Shown here: positions 1-6,167 of the stretch, in pieces
Position numbering within the stretch: the stretch's first letter is position 1
Layout: each line of letters begins with the position of its first letter
Source of the DNA: Candidatus Aenigmatarchaeota archaeon
GTDB taxonomy: Archaea; EX4484-52; B79-G9
Direction of reading: 5' to 3'
Length of the DNA stretch: 6,263 nucleotides
Assembly: GCA_023142905.1 (NCBI GenBank)
Contig: JAGLIP010000055.1
Coordinates: forward strand, 1 to 6,263
Position numbers and translations under genes: made by a program
Notes under the pieces: model-generated
The model's input: the letters and a program-made list of their open reading frames with translations, nothing else
Told to the model about the DNA's origin: nothing
Databases searched by the model: none

Positions 1-1
1 T

Positions 2-68
2 GCTGCGATTGGGTAATTTATTTTCGGGTGAATGCCCCGCAGCAAAGCTGCGGAGTGGGTTCTTTATT
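2..68. repeat. Imperfect direct repeat (2-22 and 47-68) at the left window edge
   Basis: GCTGCGATTGGGT-AA-TTTATT (2-22) recurs as GCTGCGGAGTGGGT-TC-TTTATT (47-68), with 18 identical positions, three mismatches and a one-base gap; the period is 45 bp. The second copy contains the right arm of the hairpin and the stop codon (64-66) of the 322-aa gene. The first copy looks like the right arm of a second hairpin unit whose left arm lies beyond the window. It may be a tandem duplication of the gene-end plus hairpin, or an array of REP-like elements. Confidence 0.5.
37..53 (-). repeat. GC-rich hairpin at the 3' end of the coiled-coil operon
   Basis: CCGCAGC (37-43) and GCTGCGG (47-53) form a perfect 7-bp stem around AAA; one mismatch and a further C-G pair (35 with 55) extend it. 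On the minus strand it lies 10 nt after the stop codon of the 322-aa gene, with loop TTT. No T-run follows in transcript orientation, so it does not look like a classical terminator. It stands out from the AT-rich surroundings and shares its core with the hairpin at 6117-6146. Confidence 0.6.
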
Positions 69-1032
69 GTGGTAGGTCAAACAGGTCTTTTTCTGTTGCT
101 ACAAAGTCGTCTTTTTTGGGTTCCTGTTTTTTATGTTCTTTTTTTATTTCCTTCTTAGAAATATTTTTCGGCAGTTCTTTTTCTTTGTGCGCCTGTGTCT
201 GTTTTCTAATAAATGATTCTTCAGGAAGTTCGTCTTTTTCTGAAAGAAGTTCACGGATATCCCGGACATTTTCTACCAGATTGGGGACTATGTCTTTGAA
301 TGCCTTTTCAATTGCTTTTATGCGTGGCTCTAAATCCGAAAGTTTTTCGGTTATACTTGTAACATCTTCTGCTTCCTTTTCTTCAAAATCTTCTGTTTTT
401 GTTAGTTCGGCATTCATTTCCTGTTTTATTATTTGTACTTCTTTTGTTATTGTTTGCAGCCCTAGTTCAAGATTTTTTTTCAGTTCGTCGATTCGGCCTA
501 CTTTTTCATTTACGAGGGCATTTACGGTTTTTTCAAGCTCTTCCATTCGTTGATTGTATTCTTCTATTTCCTGCATCTCTTTTTCCATCTCTGTGCTGTT
601 TTGGGGCTGTGCGTTCATTGGTGAAAAATCTTCATCTTTGGAACCGAATTCACCCTGTGCCTGAAAATCATGACCGAATGTTTGAGGATTATGTATGTCT
701 GCAGGTGGCTGTGCGTTATTTTGCGGGGGCGCTTCCGCATCTGCCAGAGGTGCATCGCCCGTGACTGTTGTTTTAAGGACACGGTTTAATGCTTCATCAA
801 TTTGGTTGAATTCGTAGCCTTCTTCTTTTAGATGTTGGATTATTTCTGCTTCTGAAAGCCCATTTTGTATCATGGTGGACACTTCATTAAAAGGAATGGT
901 TGCTGCAGGCAAGCTTGTCTGATTTTGATGTACTGTTTGTTCTAGCGGTGTTTCTTTTGGCGGGTGCGGCCGAAGACGGCGAATATTTTTTGGCGTTTCT
1001 TTTTTCATTCTTGCAAACAATTTGAATTTCAT
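64..1032 (-). CDS. UBA-like / coiled-coil protein, possible cytoplasmic accessory factor of a type IV pilus-like motor
   Basis: A soluble 322-residue protein with no membrane segment, no signal peptide and no cysteine. Residues 1-45 are basic and proline-rich. Residues 46-88 (from IPFNEVSTMIQNGLSEAEII to about ALNRVLKTT) look like a three-helix UBA-like fold, with the helix-GLSEAEII-helix-GYEFNQIDEAL-helix pattern. Residues 90-147 are a Pro/Gln/Asn-rich, probably disordered linker. Residues 148-265 are heptad-rich coiled coil, and 270-322 a Lys/Glu-rich tail ending DLFDLPQ. The segment LSDLEPRIKAIEKAF...VENVRDIRELLSE resembles the ArlC (FlaC) coiled-coil pattern, but no ArlD/E C-terminal domain is present. 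It follows the 140-aa gene by 4 bp, so the two are surely co-transcribed and probably translationally coupled. Start M1 fits this spacing; M9 is an alternative. A scaffold or adaptor role for the divergent motor is inferred from position and architecture only. The gene is near-certain; the function is not. Confidence 0.88.
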   Translation of the reverse strand: MKFKLFARMKKETPKNIRRLRPHPPKETPLEQTVHQNQTSLPAATIPFNEVSTMIQNGLSEAEIIQHLKEEGYEFNQIDEALNRVLKTTVTGDAPLADAEAPPQNNAQPPADIHNPQTFGHDFQAQGEFGSKDEDFSPMNAQPQNSTEMEKEMQEIEEYNQRMEELEKTVNALVNEKVGRIDELKKNLELGLQTITKEVQIIKQEMNAELTKTEDFEEKEAEDVTSITEKLSDLEPRIKAIEKAFKDIVPNLVENVRDIRELLSEKDELPEESFIRKQTQAHKEKELPKNISKKEIKKEHKKQEPKKDDFVATEKDLFDLPQ

Positions 1033-1036
1033 AGTA

Positions 1037-1459
1037 TCAAATCTCTTTTGGAGACCATTTCATTTGATCTGCCATTTTGTTTTCAATAATGTCTTCAAGT
1101 TCTTTTTTTGTCACGAATTTTGTTGTAATTGGGGATATTAGTTCAAGATAGTTGTTTAGTTCTTTTAAGTCGCCGTGTGTGACTGTTTTTTTGAATAATT
1201 TTTTGAATGTTTGTATATCGACTTCAATGTTTGCGATGCGGTCAAAAACTTCTTTTACTGAGTTGTCTGTTTCCTGGCGATCAATGTTTATTTGTTTTGT
1301 TGCATTTATTACGCTTTGCTCGATTGTATTTACCCGCGAATCGATATTTAAGAGTTTTTCTTCAAGAACGCGCACCCTTCTTGTGTTGTCATTAAGCCTT
1401 CTTGTAACCTCATTTAAAATAGAATTCGGTGTATCCTGTGTTTTTAATTTCATGCGCAT
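1037..1459 (-). CDS. Small coiled-coil protein, first gene of the leftward operon
   Basis: A 140-residue soluble protein without cysteines or membrane segments. Residues 13-90 form a long amphipathic helix or coiled coil (NEVTRRLNDNTRRVRVLEEKL, then further heptads). A compact C-terminal part follows, about 93-132, with the segment LNNYLELISPITTKFVTKKELEDII. Similar Pro-[IL]-T-[ST]-KFVT-[KR]-[KE]-E segments occur, from memory, in small coiled-coil proteins near archaeal pilus or archaellum genes; this was not searched. The start is ambiguous between M1 and M3. An AGGGT Shine-Dalgarno-like stretch (1462-1466, minus strand) lies only 2 nt before M1 but 8 nt before M3, whereas AAGGT (1470-1474) is 10 nt before M1. 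It is the promoter-proximal partner of the 322-aa coiled-coil protein, so the two may form a hetero-oligomer. The gene call is firm and the function unknown. Confidence 0.85.
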   Translation of the reverse strand: MRMKLKTQDTPNSILNEVTRRLNDNTRRVRVLEEKLLNIDSRVNTIEQSVINATKQINIDRQETDNSVKEVFDRIANIEVDIQTFKKLFKKTVTHGDLKELNNYLELISPITTKFVTKKELEDIIENKMADQMKWSPKEI

Positions 1460-1515
1460 TGACCCTATGACCTTATCAACATATATTAATTATGGATTAT
1501 ACAATATATAATTAC

Positions 1516-1550
1516 CTCAGTATTTAAATATGGCGAGTGCTTATACTGAG
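1516..1550. promoter_or_regulatory. Perfect 8-bp inverted repeat over a TATA-like box, candidate operator
   Basis: CTCAGTAT at 1516-1523 is the exact reverse complement of ATACTGAG at 1543-1550, with 19 nt between and half-site centres 27 bp apart. The left half overlaps the TATTTAAATA palindrome (1521-1530), and the right half would end just before the start site predicted from that box. A further ATACTG lies at 1606-1611. The layout suits a dimeric transcription factor that could block or recruit TBP/TFB. No regulator is identified in the window. Confidence 0.4.
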
Positions 1551-1572
1551 TTGGCATTTGTTTGTCTAATGT

Positions 1573-1601
1573 GCAAAACATGTAAAATAGGCTGTTTTTG
1601 C
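1573..1601 (+). other. Imperfect stem-loop in the possible leader of the motor operon
   Basis: GCAAAACA (1573-1580) pairs with TGTTTTTGC (1593-1601), giving 8 bp with one bulged T around a 12-nt loop. It would be transcribed only if the upstream box at 1523-1530 is used. The stem is AT-rich and weak, so chance is a real possibility. Confidence 0.25.
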
Positions 1602-1658
1602 GTAGATACTGTAAATTATCCAAAAAAGAGGAAAATCTATTGACTTGTTTGTGGGATT

Positions 1659-3941
1659 ATGACTGAAATTTGTAGTTATGAATACGACCGGGAGACAAAG
1701 GATGTTAAAGTCAACTGCCTTAATTGTATTTATGGTGCTTCTGTTGAGGATTTTGATGTCTGCATGGCACGGACTATAGACAAGCTTATGGAAGTAAAAA
1801 AAGCATCAAACATAATACTTACCCAAACACGGGAATTTGAGTACGATTATGGGCAGGCAAAAATGCTGATTGAAATTGCTCGTATTATAACCACGCTGTT
1901 ACAGGAGACAAAAATTCTTTCTGCAAATAGGCTTGCGCCGACAGATACTTCTCGTTCGCTTCCAAAAAGGATGGCATTTGTCCAAAAAATAGTAACTTCT
2001 GATTTGAGGCGCGACCCCATAGGTGCGTATGTAGAAGTTGTACGGGAAATCAGGCGCATAAAAGTTGTTATGATGCATATGACAACAACAGAACAGGCAA
2101 GTGCAAATCATTATATTGCTTATGCACTCAATCCTTTGAGAAAATTGCTTGAATCAACAACTTTGATAAAAATGGCGCAACCGCACCTGACAGCACATCA
2201 TGTTGGTTCAAGGGATATTTATCGAGAGATATTTCACCCAATAATCAGGCCTAATTTTATGCTTACAAGATATATGATGATTCCGCCAACAGGTGGAAGT
2301 GAAATAGATCGGTATAAGGTGTCTGATACGGATGTCCAAATATATAAAGTACCTAATCAAGTGCAGTATTATTATCACATACTTCCTCCGGAATTTACAC
2401 TTTCCGAAGAAGAATATACTTTGCTTGATGTTGCAAGGCAGTACATGTCCGAGCACAAGCCGACAAGATCAGAATTTGCACAACCAGAAAGGATGAGGGA
2501 AGTTTTTTATAATATCGGTCACGATATGCTTGCAGAAATTGCAGATAATATCGGGGTCTCACTTTCAAGAAAAAAGTTAGACCTTCTTGCAAGAATACTT
2601 ACAAGATACACCGCAGGATACGGAATACTAGAGGTTATATTGACCGATTCAAATGTTCAGGATATTTTTTTAAACGCACCTGTGGGAAATGCACCATTGT
2701 ATCTTTTTCATGGGAATTACGAAGAGTGCATAACAAATGTGATACCTACAAAAAACGATGCAGAGGCATGGACAACAAGATTACGGATAGAATCCGGAAG
2801 ACCTTTAGATGAGGCAAATCCTGTTTTAGATACAGAGATTGATGTTCCTGGCGGGCGGGCAAGAGTTGCGGTTATTACAAAAAGCTTATCTCCTGACGGG
2901 CTTGCGTTTGCATTCAGGCGCCATAGGGATCGGCCGTGGACATATCCATTATTTGTGAAAGCCAAGGCTATGAACCCACTTGCCGCAGGGCTTATGAGCT
3001 TTATCATTGACGGCGCAAGGACTATTCTTTTTGCAGGGACTCGGTCTTCCGGAAAATCATCCCTTCTTGGCGCAACACTTACAGAAATAATGCGGCGTTT
3101 TAGGATTTTGACTGTAGAAGATACGTTGGAGCTTCCTGTAGAGCAGATAAGGGAACTTGGCTATAATATTGAGCGGTTGAAGGCACAGTCCGTGATAACG
3201 CATATTGAGTCAGAGCTTTCTGCTGCAGAGGCGATACGAACATCTTTGAGGCTTGGGGATTCGTGCCTTTTTATAGGTGAAGTCAGGTCAACTGAGGCGA
3301 GAGCGCTTTATGAGTCTATGCGTATTGGTGCGCTTGCAAATGTTGTTGCAGGAACAATACATGGTGACTCGCCGTATGGTGTTTTTGACCGCGTTGTAAA
3401 TGATTTGGAAGTGCCCCCGACAAGTTTTAAGGCAACAGACATAATTGTTATGGCAAATAGACTTAGAAGTGCTGACGGGCTTCATACTTTCCGGCGTGTT
3501 TTAAGCATAACTGAGGTCAGGAAAGACTGGACAGAGGATCCGGTAAAAGAGAAAGCATTTGTTGATTTGATGGAGTATGATTCCAAAAAAGACCAGCTTG
3601 TGCCCACAGACACTTTTTTGAATGGCGAGAGCTATATACTGAATGATATTGCAAAGCGGGTAAAGGACTGGAATAATAACTGGGAAGCTGTATGGGAAAA
3701 CATACAGCTTCGCTCAAAAGTAAAAGAAACGCTTGTTGAGACTGCAAAACGGATGGGAAACACACAGCTTCTTGAAGCATCGTTTACGGTTATAGCAAAC
3801 AATAAATTCCATATATTGTCTGAAAAAGTCAAGGAAGAGTACGGCGCGCTTGATTCTGATAGGATATTCGCGCGCTGGAATGAATGGCTTAGAAAAGAGG
3901 CAAAAGATATGGCAAATGTACAAATTCAACGCACAATATAA
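1659..3941 (+). CDS. Type II/IV secretion system ATPase, archaeal TadA/ArlI-like with N-terminal Cys-rich and long C-terminal extensions
   Basis: A hexameric motor ATPase (PilT/GspE/TadA/ArlI superfamily) that would power pilin or archaellin assembly or secretion from the cytoplasmic face of the membrane. The order is: Cys cluster C5, C20, C23, C35; a helical region to about 280; the N2 domain about 285-445 (LTRYTAGYGILEVILTDSN, then RARVAVITKSLSPDGLAFAFR); and the RecA-like core. Core motifs are Walker A G460-T-R-S-S-G-K466-S-S468, Asp box LTVEDTLELP (E487, D488, E491), Walker B CLFIGE with E541 in GEVRSTEA, and His box AGTIHGDS with H568. After ITEV (617-620) comes a 140-residue C-terminal extension rich in Trp and charge. 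At 760 residues it is longer than typical ArlI (about 500-550). All catalytic motifs are intact. ATG 1659 is the first start after an in-frame TGA at 1641-1643; GGGAT 3 nt upstream is a weak ribosome site. The partner F-domain protein follows by 15 bp. Pilus, archaellum or secretion use cannot be separated here. Confidence 0.95.
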   Translation: MTEICSYEYDRETKDVKVNCLNCIYGASVEDFDVCMARTIDKLMEVKKASNIILTQTREFEYDYGQAKMLIEIARIITTLLQETKILSANRLAPTDTSRSLPKRMAFVQKIVTSDLRRDPIGAYVEVVREIRRIKVVMMHMTTTEQASANHYIAYALNPLRKLLESTTLIKMAQPHLTAHHVGSRDIYREIFHPIIRPNFMLTRYMMIPPTGGSEIDRYKVSDTDVQIYKVPNQVQYYYHILPPEFTLSEEEYTLLDVARQYMSEHKPTRSEFAQPERMREVFYNIGHDMLAEIADNIGVSLSRKKLDLLARILTRYTAGYGILEVILTDSNVQDIFLNAPVGNAPLYLFHGNYEECITNVIPTKNDAEAWTTRLRIESGRPLDEANPVLDTEIDVPGGRARVAVITKSLSPDGLAFAFRRHRDRPWTYPLFVKAKAMNPLAAGLMSFIIDGARTILFAGTRSSGKSSLLGATLTEIMRRFRILTVEDTLELPVEQIRELGYNIERLKAQSVITHIESELSAAEAIRTSLRLGDSCLFIGEVRSTEARALYESMRIGALANVVAGTIHGDSPYGVFDRVVNDLEVPPTSFKATDIIVMANRLRSADGLHTFRRVLSITEVRKDWTEDPVKEKAFVDLMEYDSKKDQLVPTDTFLNGESYILNDIAKRVKDWNNNWEAVWENIQLRSKVKETLVETAKRMGNTQLLEASFTVIANNKFHILSEKVKEEYGALDSDRIFARWNEWLRKEAKDMANVQIQRTI

Positions 3942-3956
3942 TTTTATGGTAATTAA

Positions 3957-6101
3957 ATGGTGTCTATACGGAGAAAAACAGAAAAAGAGCGAATGCATGA
4001 AGAAGAAAGAGCAATAATGCGTAACATCATTCGTAAATACAATAAAGAAGCAACATTTCCCAAAGATGAAAAGAAAGACAGAAGCAAGGTAATTTCAAGA
4101 GAATATAAAATATTTAAGCAAGAAGAGGCCGAATCAAAAGAGAAGAGATCGTTTTTTGAGTATGCCTGTGCGTTTTCAGAAAAAACAGCGAATGTTGGCA
4201 TGGGTGAAAAGTCAAAGCAGAAATATCAGGCCGCAATTGATTTTTCCGGTTTGAATGTGACACCTAAAGGTGTTTTAAGTTTTGCGGTTTTAACAGCAAT
4301 TGTTCTTTTTTTGGCAGCAATTTTTATTATTCTGTCATTTCCATCATTATCCCTATTAGTTATGCTTATTGTTCTTGCCAGTCCATTTGCATTCGCTTTT
4401 ATGGTGTATCGGCATCCTATGAATTATGCTAATATTGTTCGCATAAAAACAGGCGGAGAACTTGTAATGGGTATTCTTTATATCATTGTGTATATGCGCA
4501 CCACCCCAAATATTGAAGGCGCCATAAGGTATGCGGCAGAGAATGTGACCGGAAAGCTTTCAGGGGATTTCAAAAAAGTTCTCTGGAGTGTTGAGGTGGG
4601 GCAGTATACATCTGTTGATGATGCTCTTACGGTATATATTATGCGGTGGAGAGAATACAATAAAGAATTTATCGAGGCAATTCAGCTTGTAAGAGAATCA
4701 ATGATGGAGATGATGCCTGAACGACGAGAACTTCTTTTGGATAAGGCGATAGATGTCGTGCTTCAGGGAACTGACGAGAAAATGAAAAAATATTCACGAG
4801 ATCTTGAAACACCTGTGATGATTATACACGGTCTTGGGATTATGCTTCCTGTTTTAGGCATGATTGTGTTTCCGTTGATTTCGATATTTTTGTCAGATAA
4901 TATATCTGGTTTATCATATTATCTTTTTTTTGGATACAATGTTGTGCTTCCGTTGCTTGTTTTTTATTTTATGAAACAGACCCTGGACAAACGGCCTACA
5001 ACAAGTACGACAATTGATATTTCCGATCATCCGGATTTTGCGCCAAAAAACAACATTGTTTTGGGATTAAAGGATAAAAAATATTTCCTTCCGATATGGC
5101 CTTTTGCTTTTGCTGTATCACTTATGGGTTTTATTTTAGTTGCGGGTCTTTATGGAACATTTCTGGGCGTCGACACCACGAACTCAAATCTTTTTGTACA
5201 GTTTATTTCAAGCCCGATGGTTCACAGCATAATTGCAATTCTTTCAATAGCTTTGGGTATTGCGGTCTATTTTAGGGGGGCAAGTTTTCAGAAAACAAGT
5301 ATACGGGCCGAGATAGTCTCTGTTGAGTCTGAGTTTGAGGATGCATTATTTGCGCTCGGAAACAGGATACACGGCGGAACCCCTATGGAAATTGCGCTTT
5401 CACAAGCATATGAAGACACAAAACAGCTTACAATTTCAGGACTTTTCAAAATATCCTTAAAAAACATAAATATGCTTTCCATGACTTTTAAGCAGTCACT
5501 TTTTGATGAGCGATATGGCGCACTTAGATATTATCCATCAAAACTTATACGGACAATTATGAAAAGTATTGCAGAATCCGTTGATAAGGGAACAAAAGCA
5601 GCATCGCTTACAATGCTTACAATATCAAGGTATTTAAGGGATTTGCACACAACCCAAGAGAAAATAGAGGATGTGCTGTCATCAATAACCGCATCAATGA
5701 AGTTTCAGGCATATGTTCTTGTGCCGACGATTTCGGGGGTTGTGGTTTCTGTGTCGAAGCTTATATTGCAGATGCTTCAAAGTCTTGGCGAATCTTTTAA
5801 AAAGCTTGAAAATTCCAATGCCGGTGGGGAGTTTGGATCCATGGATCTTGGCGGAATGATGGGATTCAGCAATGCTGTGCCGCCTGAAATTTTGCAATTT
5901 ATTGTAGGTCTATATGTGATTGAGATTTTAGTACTATTGGCGATATTTGTGAACCGGATTTCTGTAGGGATGGATCCTGTAAGCGAAAATGATGCAATAT
6001 GGAAAATGGTTCTTACCGGAACTTTTGTTTATGTGATTGTAATTGTAATTGTATCTTTGGTATTCATGCCGCTGATTAATGCTGCGACAAATATTGTTTG
6101 A
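3957..6101 (+). CDS. Type II secretion system F family membrane protein with two F domains (TadC/ArlJ-like)
   Basis: The polytopic membrane platform on which the upstream ATPase would act. The protein has 714 residues. A highly charged cytoplasmic N-terminus spans 1-100. About nine membrane helices are seen by hydrophobicity at roughly 106-128, 131-151, 286-312, 319-340, 378-402, 421-439, 583-606, 644-667 and 683-705. Two cytoplasmic GspF/T2SSF-type helical domains lie between them. The first is about 165-285, with GGELVMGILYIIVYMRTTPN and a typical small helical bundle. The second is about 445-582, with EFEDALFALGNRIHGGTPME. This duplicated arrangement is typical of archaeal ArlJ/TadBC-like proteins; the length is above the usual 500-600. 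A Gly/Met-rich loop (622-638) precedes the last two helices. The start is fixed by a TAA at 3954-3956 directly before ATG 3957; the ribosome site is weak (GGTAA at 3948-3952). It is co-transcribed with the ATPase. Confidence 0.93.
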   Translation: MVSIRRKTEKERMHEEERAIMRNIIRKYNKEATFPKDEKKDRSKVISREYKIFKQEEAESKEKRSFFEYACAFSEKTANVGMGEKSKQKYQAAIDFSGLNVTPKGVLSFAVLTAIVLFLAAIFIILSFPSLSLLVMLIVLASPFAFAFMVYRHPMNYANIVRIKTGGELVMGILYIIVYMRTTPNIEGAIRYAAENVTGKLSGDFKKVLWSVEVGQYTSVDDALTVYIMRWREYNKEFIEAIQLVRESMMEMMPERRELLLDKAIDVVLQGTDEKMKKYSRDLETPVMIIHGLGIMLPVLGMIVFPLISIFLSDNISGLSYYLFFGYNVVLPLLVFYFMKQTLDKRPTTSTTIDISDHPDFAPKNNIVLGLKDKKYFLPIWPFAFAVSLMGFILVAGLYGTFLGVDTTNSNLFVQFISSPMVHSIIAILSIALGIAVYFRGASFQKTSIRAEIVSVESEFEDALFALGNRIHGGTPMEIALSQAYEDTKQLTISGLFKISLKNINMLSMTFKQSLFDERYGALRYYPSKLIRTIMKSIAESVDKGTKAASLTMLTISRYLRDLHTTQEKIEDVLSSITASMKFQAYVLVPTISGVVVSVSKLILQMLQSLGESFKKLENSNAGGEFGSMDLGGMMGFSNAVPPEILQFIVGLYVIEILVLLAIFVNRISVGMDPVSENDAIWKMVLTGTFVYVIVIVIVSLVFMPLINAATNIV

Positions 6102-6116
6102 TTCCTGTCTTGGGTT

Positions 6117-6167
6117 CATACCCTGGAGCTCTGCTCTAGGGATATGCGATGCCCAGAATTATTTTTT
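6117..6167 (+). terminator. Hairpin plus T-run downstream of the motor operon
   Basis: CATACCCTGGAGC (6117-6129) pairs with GCTCTAGGG (6133-6141) and, after a bulged A6142, TATG (6143-6146). This gives 13 pairs including one G-T, with loop TCT. It begins 15 nt after the stop of the F-domain gene. A T-rich stretch, including TTTTTT at 6162-6167, follows about 15 nt later. Archaeal termination mainly needs the T-run, so the hairpin could equally stabilise the mRNA 3' end or be a REP-like element. The structure is certain; the role is inferred. Confidence 0.6.

Larger units (their letters stand above)
1460..1658. promoter_or_regulatory. Divergent promoter region between the coiled-coil and motor operons
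   Basis: This 199-bp AT-rich gap separates two divergent operons and must drive both. For the leftward operon, TTATATAT (1504-1511, minus strand) is a good archaeal TATA box and would place transcription start near 1482, about 20 nt before the 140-aa gene. For the rightward operon there are two candidates. TTTAAATA (1523-1530), inside the palindrome TATTTAAATA, would give a leader of about 107 nt. TAAATTAT (1612-1619) would give a leader of about 18 nt. An in-frame TGA at 1641-1643 rules out a longer ATPase reading from upstream. The box assignments are by eye. Confidence 0.6.

Noticed and set aside
1..68. CRISPR array at the left edge
   Set aside because: Only two imperfect units are seen, one of which carries a stop codon of a real gene. 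The units are hairpin elements rather than identical repeats with unique spacers.
32..764. Plus-strand open frames (173 aa and 121 aa) rich in Ser/Phe and Leu/Phe
   Set aside because: They are antisense to the 322-aa coiled-coil gene. Their composition is the mirror of its Lys/Glu-rich codons, with no domain pattern.
1152..1511. Plus-strand frame of 119 aa opposite the 140-aa gene
   Set aside because: It is Ser/Phe-rich mirror composition that runs into the promoter region. The opposite strand encodes a clean coiled coil in an operon.
1460..1658. tRNA or small RNA gene in the intergenic region
   Set aside because: No cloverleaf, B-box-like GGTTCNANNCC or other strong structure was found; only weak AT-rich stems are present.
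3946..3956. ATG at 3946 as the start of the F-domain gene
   Set aside because: It is 11 nt from ATG 3957 and out of frame. The in-frame codon before 3957 is a stop (TAA).
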